Source of the DNA: Azospirillum brasilense
GTDB taxonomy: Bacteria; Pseudomonadota; Alphaproteobacteria; Azospirillales; Azospirillaceae
Assembly (NCBI RefSeq): GCF_007827815.1
Contig: NZ_VITH01000016.1
Span: 1 to 64,000, forward strand
Reading direction: 5' to 3'
DNA length: 64,000 nucleotides
Below are positions 41,900-49,312 of this stretch, in pieces; position 1 is the stretch's first letter; every line of letters starts with the position of its first letter. A program made the translations under genes and the position numbers. Under the pieces are notes generated by a model that made no database searches, had not been told where the DNA came from, and saw only the letters and a list, made by a program, of their open reading frames with translations.

Positions 41900-43663
41900 T
41901 TACCCGTTCAGCCAGAGCGCGAGATAGCCGTTGCCCTGCACGGTGCCGGACATGGCCGCGACCGCCCCGACCGCCTTGCCGGTCAGCGTCAGGCTGGCGT
42001 CGATGCGCCCGTCGCCGTCGATGTCGATCTGGGCGGTGGCGCCCTTGTAGCCGTCGGCGCCGTTCATCTCCGCCCAGGACATGGTCGACCGGCCGTCCTG
42101 CCACCCCCAGACGGTCACGGACTCGCCGGCCTCCAGGTCCGTCACGGTGGACCAGACCGGTTCGCCCGCGCGGGCGTCGACGAAGAAGGTGTCCCGCCCC
42201 GCCCCGCCGGTCAGGAAGTTCGATCCCGTGCCGCCGTCCAGCACATCGTCGCCGGCCCCGCCGTCGATGGCGTCGTCGCCGCCCAGGCCGTTGATGAAGT
42301 CGTTGCCGGCGCTGCCGGCGATGGCCTCGTCGGCGGCGCTGCCGATCCATTGCCACTGCAGGGAGTTCAGGGGGCCGGAGTAGGATGAGGCCTCCTGAAG
42401 GATGCGGTTCCCGGTTGCGCTGTCGGCCACCGCGTAGAAGGTGGTGGGCACGGTCCCGGCCTGGGCGTCGGGGTTGAGGGCCAGGGTCATGTCGCCGAAG
42501 GACAGCCGCTCGATGCTGCGCAGGGTGGTCGTGCCCTGGGAGCTGGTCACCGTCACCTCGCCGTCGCCGGTGTGCAGGATGCTGTAGGCCTCCGGCGGCT
42601 TCTCGAACAGGGCGGTGTCGATCCCCTCGCCGCCGTCCAGCGTGTCGTTGCCGCCGCCGCCGATCAGCGTGTCGTTGCCGGCGCCGCCGACCAGAAGGTT
42701 GTCGCGCTCGTTGCCGATCAGGAGGTCGTTGCCCGATCCGCCGGTCGCGTTTTCGATCCAGCAGTCGTAGGCGATGCCGAGGGTCCGCTTCTCCAGCAGG
42801 AAACCCGACGACCAGGCCGGGCCCAGGTCGCTGTAATGGCCGGGGCGCAGGTCGATCCGCGCGTCGGTCGTCTGGTTGGCCCAGCTGATGGTGTCGTTGC
42901 CGCCGCCGTCCCAGATGGTTTCGTAGATCGCCTGACCCGGCTCCCAGGAATAGACGGTGTCGCCGGCGTTGGTCGCCATGTTGGCGCCGTACAGGTACTG
43001 GATCGCCTGGATGTCGCCGATCATCGGCGTGGTGGCGAAGCGGTCCTGCCAGTACCCCATCGTCGGCGACGCCCCGACGAAGGACTTGTAGCTCATCACG
43101 CTGTAGAGCTGGCTGTCGATGGCGGTGGGGGCCGCGGGAAAGCCGGCCCCGCCGTCCTCGTGCGTGTGCTTCAGGCCCAGCGCGTGGCCGACCTCGTGCA
43201 TGGCGGTGAGGTAGGCGTAGGAGCCGCCGCTCCAGGACAGGGAGGGGTCGGCGAAGCTGGTGCCGAACCAGATGTCTCCCCCTTCGGGCAGATCGGCCAT
43301 GGTCATGATCGTGTAGGCGACTGCGGGCGACGCGCTGCCGCCGATGCGAAGATCGCCGCAGGCGGTGGCCGTGTCGGCGACCTCCGTGCAGGTGATGTTC
43401 GCCACCGCGCTCCAGCTGCCGATCGCTTGGCGGATCGCCGCCTCGGCCGTGCCGGACAGGGTCCAGGCGCTGGATGGGTCGGGCGTCGCGTAACCGTCAC
43501 GGTAGGTGGAGAGACCGGCCACGCCGAAGGAATAGGTCAGGGAAACGCCTGTGCCGGGCGTGCTGTCCGCCCCCCATTTGTAACCCCACAACAAGGAATC
43601 GATCGCGATGTTGCCGCTCGCGTTAATCCCGGATACGGGATACGCGTAATCAATTGCGCTCAT
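41900..43663 (-). CDS. Serralysin-like RTX metalloprotease (M10 family)
   Basis: The 587-residue protein has the zinc site HEVGHALGLKH at about residue 156 and the Met-turn YSVMSY about 30 residues later, the layout of metzincins such as serralysin. Two blocks of RTX repeats follow, with GGAGNDTLIGGGGNDTLDGG near residue 330 and GLGGDDAIDGGAGDDVLDGG near 465. There is no Sec signal peptide, as expected for type I secretion through the ABC/HlyD pair at 33.7-37.3 kb. The C-terminus ends in hydrophobic residues (GYLALWLNG). A large inverted repeat spans the ribosome site. It may process an adhesin or degrade host or matrix protein. Confidence 0.9.
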   Translation of the reverse strand: MSAIDYAYPVSGINASGNIAIDSLLWGYKWGADSTPGTGVSLTYSFGVAGLSTYRDGYATPDPSSAWTLSGTAEAAIRQAIGSWSAVANITCTEVADTATACGDLRIGGSASPAVAYTIMTMADLPEGGDIWFGTSFADPSLSWSGGSYAYLTAMHEVGHALGLKHTHEDGGAGFPAAPTAIDSQLYSVMSYKSFVGASPTMGYWQDRFATTPMIGDIQAIQYLYGANMATNAGDTVYSWEPGQAIYETIWDGGGNDTISWANQTTDARIDLRPGHYSDLGPAWSSGFLLEKRTLGIAYDCWIENATGGSGNDLLIGNERDNLLVGGAGNDTLIGGGGNDTLDGGEGIDTALFEKPPEAYSILHTGDGEVTVTSSQGTTTLRSIERLSFGDMTLALNPDAQAGTVPTTFYAVADSATGNRILQEASSYSGPLNSLQWQWIGSAADEAIAGSAGNDFINGLGGDDAIDGGAGDDVLDGGTGSNFLTGGAGRDTFFVDARAGEPVWSTVTDLEAGESVTVWGWQDGRSTMSWAEMNGADGYKGATAQIDIDGDGRIDASLTLTGKAVGAVAAMSGTVQGNGYLALWLNG

Positions 43664-43673
43664 CACCCAATAC

Positions 43674-43721
43674 CCTGAAATGAAGAAGGACCGCGCGCAG
43701 CGGATGGATCTTCATTTCAGG
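43674..43721 (-). promoter_or_regulatory. 13-bp inverted repeat covering the ribosome binding site of the metalloprotease gene
   Basis: CCTGAAATGAAGA and its exact complement are separated by 22 bases. On the - strand transcript the downstream arm ends in TTCAGG, and AGGG (9 bases before the start codon) is the likely ribosome site, so the folded form would hide it. It could equally be a dimeric repressor site. Confidence 0.5.
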
Positions 43722-44107
43722 AGTGAATTCGAGCGAACAATTACTCCATTGAACGGCTACCCGTAAGTACTCGCCGCCGCAGGGGGAGTATTAAGGGGCG
43801 CCGCCTTGTTTCTTTTGCGTGTCGCTGCGATGCGAGGATGTAGCTCCGCCGGATCGCGGAAACCATCGGTGTGCGCCGGGTTGTCCGGAGGCACAACCGG
43901 CCGTGCCGGGGGACGCAAACGGGACAGCGGATCGGGTGAGAGGCGCTTGAAGGCGGCGCTCCGGTCGCGCCCGGAGCGTCGTCCCCTCATCCGATCGAAC
44001 AGAACGCCGATCGGCCGGAAACGGGCCAACTGGAAAGCGGGGATTGGAAAGCTGGGCCGATCAGGCCTTGCGCCCGCCTCCGAACGGTGGGCGCGGCCGG
44101 TCCCGCG
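43722..44107 (-). other. Non-coding interval between gmhA and the metalloprotease gene
   Basis: No gene is supported. It contains an 8-bp hairpin CGCTCCGG/CCGGAGCG (43957-43978), which could end the gmhA transcript, and a perfect palindrome GCCGATCGGC (44006-44015). Composition falls towards AT near the protease gene, where its promoter should lie, but no convincing -35/-10 pair is seen. Confidence 0.45.
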
Positions 44108-44680
44108 TCAGACGAAGGCGTTCTCGACCAGCTCGCACAGCATGTGGCCGGCGGCGATGTGCATTTCCTGGATGCGCGGGGTGTCGGAGGAGGGAACGCA
44201 CAGGCAGACGTCGCACAGCTCCTTCATCCGACCGCCGCCGGCGCCGGTCAGGCCGACGGTGCGCATGCCCAGGGCGCGCGCCGCCTCCAGGGCGGCGACC
44301 ACGTTGCGGCTGTTGCCGCTGGTCGAGATGCCGACGAGCACGTCGCCCGCCCGGCCGAGCCCGCGCACCTGCCGCGCGAAGACCTCGTCATAGGAATAGT
44401 CGTTGGCGATGGCCGTCAGGGCCGAGGTGTCGACCGTCAGCGCCACCGCCGCCAGCGGCGGCCGGTCGCGCAGGTAGCGCCCGGTGAGTTCCGCCGCCAG
44501 ATGCTGGGAGTCGGCCGCCGAACCGCCGTTGCCGCAGAACAGCACCTTGCCGCCCGCCCGCAGGCCGTCGATCATCACGGTGGCCGCGGCCGCGATGGCG
44601 TCCGCCTGCTCGGCGAAGGCGACGAAGTTGCGGGATGTCTCGAGAAAGGCGTCGCGGACGCGGTCGGCGGGGTTGGTCAT
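44108..44680 (-). CDS. gmhA: SIS-domain phosphoheptose isomerase
   Basis: At 190 residues it matches E. coli GmhA in length. FCGNGGSAADSQHLAAELTG near residue 50, then TAIANDYSYDEVFARQVRGL, VGISTSGNSRNVV and the C-terminal RIQEMHIAAGHMLCELVENAF are all conserved, including the E-x-H pair of the active site. It converts sedoheptulose-7-phosphate to D-glycero-D-manno-heptose-7-phosphate for LPS core or other heptose units. This copy is closer to the housekeeping GmhA than the one at 18.1 kb. GGAAG before the ATG fixes the start; a longer frame upstream is not supported. Confidence 0.92.
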   Translation of the reverse strand: MTNPADRVRDAFLETSRNFVAFAEQADAIAAAATVMIDGLRAGGKVLFCGNGGSAADSQHLAAELTGRYLRDRPPLAAVALTVDTSALTAIANDYSYDEVFARQVRGLGRAGDVLVGISTSGNSRNVVAALEAARALGMRTVGLTGAGGGRMKELCDVCLCVPSSDTPRIQEMHIAAGHMLCELVENAFV

Positions 44681-44834
44681 CAGAGCTTCCTGGAAACGTC
44701 GAGAGGGCGGGTCCTTCGTCCCGCACCATACGATGGGGGCGCCCGGCGGCGCCATCCCGCTGTTATTCCGCCCTCCTTCGCGGGCGGCCGCGTGGCGGCC
44801 CTCCCCGACGGATCGGCCGGATCGCGAAGGAGGC

Positions 44835-46412
44835 TCACAGAATTCCGGTGCGCCGCCACGCCGGCAGTTTCTGGTTCAGCAGGTCGGGCAGCACCACGGC
44901 GAGCCGCTCCCGCATGGCGTCGCGGCCGGTGACCGGACTGCCGTCCTCGGCCAGCACGGACCGCCCGAAACCTTCCAGCGCCCCGGCCACGAAGCCGCCA
45001 AGCGCCTGGATGTCCAGCGGCTGGCCGTCCCGCGGACCGGTCAGCAGGCCGGCCAGGACGAGGCGCTCCAGCGAGTCCGCCCCCAGGCCCTGTCCGACGA
45101 CCGGCGCGGCCAGATGGAACAGCGACTCATCCAGCCCCATGCGTCGGGCCACCGCCCGGTTCAGCCGGCCGGCCGACGCGCGGCCCTCCTCCGGCGCGTC
45201 CACCAGGGGATGCGCCTGGTTGGAGGACACCAGCAGCGCCAGGAAACGCGACAGCGTGCCGAAATCGTGCCGGGCCATTTCGGGCATCGCGGCGATTTCG
45301 CCCAAGCTCGGCGTGCCGGCGGCGAGCGCGTCAAGGATCGGCAGGCCGAGCGACGGGTCGTGGCGCAGCTCGCCCAGCGGCACCGGGATCGCCAAGCTGG
45401 CGCTCTCGCGTGGGACCAGCAGGGTGAAGCGCAGGCGCCGCAACGCCGCCTCCGTCTCCGCCGCCGGCATCGATTCCGGGCCGCGCACAAAGACGTCGCG
45501 GCGGAACACTTGGTTCACCGCGAAGTCGCGCACCGTCTGGGCCAGGGTCGGATCGGTGATCTCCGCCAGGATGGCGCGCAGTTCCGCGCGCACCGCGAGG
45601 TCGTCGAAATTCTGCGGGATGGTCGCCGAACCGGCGTAGCCGAGCTTGGCGCGGGCCAAATCCTTGGCCACCTGGGCATGGCCCAGCGGCTCCCAGTAAG
45701 CGTTCAGATACTCGTGGCTGAGATAACGGCGGTCCTGCCCCGCCATCATGCCGAGATGCTGCCCGGCCGCGCTGTTCACCGCGAAATAGCCGGCCCCCGC
45801 CTCGTTCAGCCGGTTGAGGAAGCCCAGCGCCGCGTCGAACTGGTGGTCGCTGCGTCCCGGATTGGCCGTTGCGTGCGCCAGGATCAGCTTCTGCAGGGGC
45901 ATCAGCGGCGCCCAGCCCGGCTGGCTGTTGTAGCTGAGATAGACCAGTCCCCCCGGCTTCAGCATGCGCTCCAGGATGTCCACCACCGCCTGGCGGTTCT
46001 CCGGGCTGATCCAGCTGTAGACGCCGTGCAGGGCGATGAAATCGAATCCCTCGCCGCCCTTGGCCCCGGCCTCATCGCCCGGCAGCCCGTCGGCGACGAT
46101 TTGCTGGAAGCTGCGCTCGTGGAAGGCGACGTTGGTAAGCTCCGCCTCCTCGGCCAGCCGGCGGGCGCCCGCGATGTGCAGCGGGTTGAAGTCGATGCCG
46201 GTGAAGCGGCCCTGCGGATGGGTCGCGGCCAGGATGTTCAGGGTCATCCCCTGGCCGCAGCCCAGTTCGCAGTAACGGAAGGGCCGGTCGGTGCGCGGCG
46301 GCCGGATGCCGTTCAGCAGGCAGACGTAGGAGAGGTAGCCGGGGGCCAGCTCGCGGTAAGCGCCGTGGGTGTAGGCGATGTCGGCGTTGTAGCCGTCGCT
46401 CCAGCCGCTCAT
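44835..46412 (-). CDS. Class I methyltransferase with methyltransferase-regulatory domain
   Basis: The 525-residue protein has the SAM loop YCELGCGQGMTLNILAATHP near residue 47, GIDFNPLHIAGARRL, and FDFIALHGVYSWISPENR near 125. These are followed by MLKPGGLVYLSYNSQPGW, the tell-tale sequence of the family with a C-terminal regulatory domain (PF10119-type), about residues 215-300. The remaining 200 residues are a helical domain seen in the same family. AAAGGA precedes the ATG, which overlaps the stop of the GT4 gene upstream by four bases. It may methylate the sugar added by that transferase. Confidence 0.85.
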   Translation of the reverse strand: MSGWSDGYNADIAYTHGAYRELAPGYLSYVCLLNGIRPPRTDRPFRYCELGCGQGMTLNILAATHPQGRFTGIDFNPLHIAGARRLAEEAELTNVAFHERSFQQIVADGLPGDEAGAKGGEGFDFIALHGVYSWISPENRQAVVDILERMLKPGGLVYLSYNSQPGWAPLMPLQKLILAHATANPGRSDHQFDAALGFLNRLNEAGAGYFAVNSAAGQHLGMMAGQDRRYLSHEYLNAYWEPLGHAQVAKDLARAKLGYAGSATIPQNFDDLAVRAELRAILAEITDPTLAQTVRDFAVNQVFRRDVFVRGPESMPAAETEAALRRLRFTLLVPRESASLAIPVPLGELRHDPSLGLPILDALAAGTPSLGEIAAMPEMARHDFGTLSRFLALLVSSNQAHPLVDAPEEGRASAGRLNRAVARRMGLDESLFHLAAPVVGQGLGADSLERLVLAGLLTGPRDGQPLDIQALGGFVAGALEGFGRSVLAEDGSPVTGRDAMRERLAVVLPDLLNQKLPAWRRTGIL

Positions 46413-47686
46413 GCCGGGGTCCTTTCGGGAAGTCTTCCGGTCGAAGGCGCTCCCTGGGACGGGGTCCGGCCGGCGATCAGGTCGTCGGTCAGGGCGAGGA
46501 AGCGGGGCAGGGTGACGGTGCGCAGGTCGTAATGCTCCACCGCGGTCCGCCGCGCCCGGTCGCGCAGCGCCTGCATCCGGTCGGGATGCTCGAACACCTC
46601 GTCGATGCGCTCGGCCAGTCCGGCGCCGTCGAAGAAGTCCACCAGCAGCCCGTTCTGCCGGTCGCGCAGCACCTCCTCGACCGGGATGGTGGAGGAGCCG
46701 ATGACCAGACAGCCGGCCGCCATGGCTTCCAGGAAGGACCAGGACAGGACGAAGGGGTAGGTGAGGTAGACGTGGGCCGAGGAGATCCGCAGGATGGTCA
46801 GGAAGCTGGGGTAGGGCACCTTGCCGAGGAAATGCACCCGCTCCCGGTCGATGCCGGCCCCGACCTCGTCGAGCAGGATATCGCGGTAGCTCCGCCCGCC
46901 GGGAGCCGCATGGCCGTAGCTGACCTCGTCGCCGCCGACGATCAGCACATGGGCCTTGGGGCGCCGCTTGAGGATGTCCGGCAGGGCGCGCATGAAGACA
47001 TGGAAGCCGCGGTAGGGCTCCAGGTTGCGGGCGACGTAGGTGACCACCTCGTCCTTGCGCGTCAGCGTCAGGCCCGAGGGCAGTCGCAGCCAGGCGTCCG
47101 GCTCCGGCCGCACGATGCTGGTGTCGACGCCCTCGTGGATCACGCTGATGCGGGACCGCATGTAGTCGGGGTAGAGCGACCACTGCCAGCCGGTCGGGGT
47201 GTGGCCCCAGTCGGCGGCGTCGAAGCCCAGCGTGTTGATCGCGTTCTTGGTGCGCACCCGCGGGCCGTCGTTCAGGCTGACCGGCAGCGACGGGTCGAAG
47301 CCGATGTCGGCCCCGGCCAAGTGGTAGAAGAACTCGAAATAGGCGAGCAGCGGCACGTCCGGCCAGACGTCCTTCATGTACAGCGTCTCGCCCCAGCCGT
47401 TGTGGCCGATCATGATGTCGGGACGGAAGCCCTCGGCCTGCAGGCGCCGGCAGACCTCGTAGACGCCCTGCCCGTAGACGACCGCCTGCTCCAGCTCCTG
47501 GAGATAGTGGTGGGTCGACGGCCGCGCGGCGCGGAAGGGCTGGTAGATCGCGCGCTCCACCCCGGGGATCTGCATGGGGCTGTCATGCGAGATGAAGACC
47601 ACGCGGTTGCCGGGCTGCGCCGCCAGATGCTGGACGATGTGCTGGTACTGGCCCGGAAAGTTCTGGTGGACGAAGAGATAATTCAT
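46409..47686 (-). CDS. GT4-family glycosyltransferase (Glyco_trans_4_3 N-terminus)
   Basis: The 425-residue enzyme begins MNYLFVHQNFPGQYQHIVQH, typical of the group with a Glyco_trans_4_3 acceptor domain. GHNGWGETLYMKDVWPDVPL and FEFFYHLAGADIGFDP follow in the same domain. The donor domain has VVTYVARNLEPYRGFHVFM, HVLIVGGDEVSYG and the E-containing loop SWSFLEAMAAGCLVIGSS. The ATG at 47686 fits the family start; a longer upstream frame does not. Its TGA overlaps the methyltransferase ATG, so they form one unit. Donor sugar unknown. Confidence 0.88.
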   Translation of the reverse strand: MNYLFVHQNFPGQYQHIVQHLAAQPGNRVVFISHDSPMQIPGVERAIYQPFRAARPSTHHYLQELEQAVVYGQGVYEVCRRLQAEGFRPDIMIGHNGWGETLYMKDVWPDVPLLAYFEFFYHLAGADIGFDPSLPVSLNDGPRVRTKNAINTLGFDAADWGHTPTGWQWSLYPDYMRSRISVIHEGVDTSIVRPEPDAWLRLPSGLTLTRKDEVVTYVARNLEPYRGFHVFMRALPDILKRRPKAHVLIVGGDEVSYGHAAPGGRSYRDILLDEVGAGIDRERVHFLGKVPYPSFLTILRISSAHVYLTYPFVLSWSFLEAMAAGCLVIGSSTIPVEEVLRDRQNGLLVDFFDGAGLAERIDEVFEHPDRMQALRDRARRTAVEHYDLRTVTLPRFLALTDDLIAGRTPSQGAPSTGRLPERTPA

Positions 47687-47759
47687 TGCGCGTCGCCGAT
47701 TCCGCAGAGGGCCCGTCGCGGGCCGAGTCACGTTGCACGTCATGTCGCCCCACGGCCCG

Positions 47760-48407
47760 TCAGGCCATCGGGAAGTCCCACATGGCGCCGTCCAGCGCGT
47801 TCGCCGGTGCCGGCGGCCGGTACGCCCGGACCCGCAGTTCGTAGGCCTCGTCCAGGCGCCAGATGATGACGGGCCCGAAGCCGGTGTCCAGCAACGCCTT
47901 TTCCAGCGTGCGCGGCGTGAAGCCGGTGCGGTGGGCCATGAAACGGTCGCCGGCGGCGAGCGCCGGTCCGAAGCCGTAGACGACGTCGAGCGGGAAGACC
48001 GGCCCGACCCCGGACTGGTAGAGCGGCTCGTCGATGCGGTCCTCGGCGACCCGCCGGGCGACCGCCTGAAGGTCCGGCACGGCCAGCAGAAGGCAGCCGC
48101 CCGGCCTCAGCACGCGCAGCAATTCCCGCAGAGCCAGGGGCACCTCGTGGGGATCGAGATGCTCCAGATTGTGCGACGACCAGACGGCGTCGACCGACCC
48201 GTCCGGGACCGCCGGCATGTCGGTCATCGACGCGACGATGTCCGGGTCGGCCTTCGGGTTGATGTCGAGCCGCAGTTCCCGCCACCCCTCCGCCGGAAAG
48301 ACGGTGCCGACGATGGTGATGGCCCGCGGACCGCAACCGACGTTGAGCACGGTCCTGGGCGCGGCCGTCGCCGGCGGCGGGGTGTCAGGAAACTCCGGAT
48401 GGAGCAT
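47760..48407 (-). CDS. Small SAM-dependent methyltransferase
   Basis: At 215 residues it is a minimal class I methyltransferase: VLNVGCGPRAITIVGTVFP as SAM loop, RLDINPKADPDIVASMTDMP as the acidic strand region, VDAVWSSHNLEHLDPHEVPL and LRVLRPGGCLLLAVPDLQA. It is of the Methyltransf_11 type common in glycan clusters. It lies 20 bases after the long GT/ChW frame and 73 bases before the GT4 gene, all on one strand, which suggests a shared transcript. The substrate is not evident. Confidence 0.85.
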   Translation of the reverse strand: MLHPEFPDTPPPATAAPRTVLNVGCGPRAITIVGTVFPAEGWRELRLDINPKADPDIVASMTDMPAVPDGSVDAVWSSHNLEHLDPHEVPLALRELLRVLRPGGCLLLAVPDLQAVARRVAEDRIDEPLYQSGVGPVFPLDVVYGFGPALAAGDRFMAHRTGFTPRTLEKALLDTGFGPVIIWRLDEAYELRVRAYRPPAPANALDGAMWDFPMA

Positions 48408-48427
48408 CAGACTGGAACCGCTCCGGA

Positions 48428-49312
48428 TCAGAAGGGGCGCGGCTGGGCGTTGGCGCCCTGCTTCTCGACCAGACGCAGCAGGATGCCCTCCAGCGGGTCG
48501 CCGATGGCGTCGGACCGGCAGGGGCTGCCGTTCTGCCCCGTCGGCGAGCGATAGCCGCTGACGAAGGCGCCTTCATAGACGCAGTCGAAGCGCTCGGCCG
48601 CGGCGCCGCGCAGGCGGATCGAGAAGCCGATCAGCGGCGTGCCGAGGCCGCGGCTGCCGCACATGCCGCCGCCGGTGATCCAGGGGGTTTCCCAGCCGTT
48701 GGCGGTCAGGCCCTTGTATTCGATGTCCTCAGCCGCCAAGCCCTCGACCGGGGTGATCGAGAAGGCCTCGATCCACAGCCGCTGCCCGATGGCGCCGGCC
48801 CAGTTGGAATCCGCGAAACGCAGGTCGCCCTGGCGCTGGACATGGGCCAGGATCTCGGTGCGCGGGAGACGGGCGACCGGCGCCGGAGCGGCGACCGGAG
48901 CAGCAACCGGGGCCGCCGCCGCGGGGGCGGGGGCCGACGGCTGGGAGGAGGCCGGAACGTCGTCGATGCGGGCGAACTGGAGCGACAGAAGCGCGTTCGT
49001 GCGGTCGATGTGCTTGTAGGAGCTGAGGATCACATTGGCGGGCCCGCCCGTGACCTTGATGATGATGGTATCGCCCGGCTTGGTCAGCCAGTTGCCCGGG
49101 ACGCTGCCGATCATCTCCACGGCGGTGCCGGCCGCGCCGTTGGGGGCGACGGCCAACTGGACGCTCGGCAGCGGAAGCTCACCCGGGGTCGACGGGCCGC
49201 CGCCGCCCGTGACGATCAGGGAATAGAAGCCCGGCACCAAGGGCAGTGTCTGCGCCGTGGCCTTGATCTGGCTGGACTGGGTGGCTTCTGCGGACGCAAC
49301 GCTACCGATCAT
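48428..49312 (-). CDS. Alternative separate gene: 294-residue protein with three ChW-like repeats
   Basis: The ATG at 49312 is in frame with the giant glycosyltransferase but has its own purine-rich ribosome site, GCGGGGGGTCGTCG, very like that of the RTX repeat gene at 53.9 kb. The product has a beta-rich N-terminal half (VPGFYSLIVTGGGGPSTPG, SVPGNWLTKPGDTIII) and a Pro/Ala linker (about residues 118-140). Three repeats follow, reading like ChW units: ILAHVQRQGDLRF, YKGLTANGWETPWITGGGMC and YEGAFVSGYRSPTGQNGSPC, each followed by a G-x-P/R-L-x-G/A-x-x-I/L-x-L strand. ChW repeats bind surface ligands in clostridia. If separate, it is probably a surface-associated protein; no Sec signal is seen. 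Confidence 0.5.
   Translation of the reverse strand: MIGSVASAEATQSSQIKATAQTLPLVPGFYSLIVTGGGGPSTPGELPLPSVQLAVAPNGAAGTAVEMIGSVPGNWLTKPGDTIIIKVTGGPANVILSSYKHIDRTNALLSLQFARIDDVPASSQPSAPAPAAAAPVAAPVAAPAPVARLPRTEILAHVQRQGDLRFADSNWAGAIGQRLWIEAFSITPVEGLAAEDIEYKGLTANGWETPWITGGGMCGSRGLGTPLIGFSIRLRGAAAERFDCVYEGAFVSGYRSPTGQNGSPCRSDAIGDPLEGILLRLVEKQGANAQPRPF

Noticed and set aside
46413..47183. Long N-terminal extension of the methyltransferase at 44.8-46.4 kb
   Set aside because: It is the out-of-frame reading of the GT4 gene; the ATG at 46412 with AAAGGA and the ATGA overlap is clearly the start.
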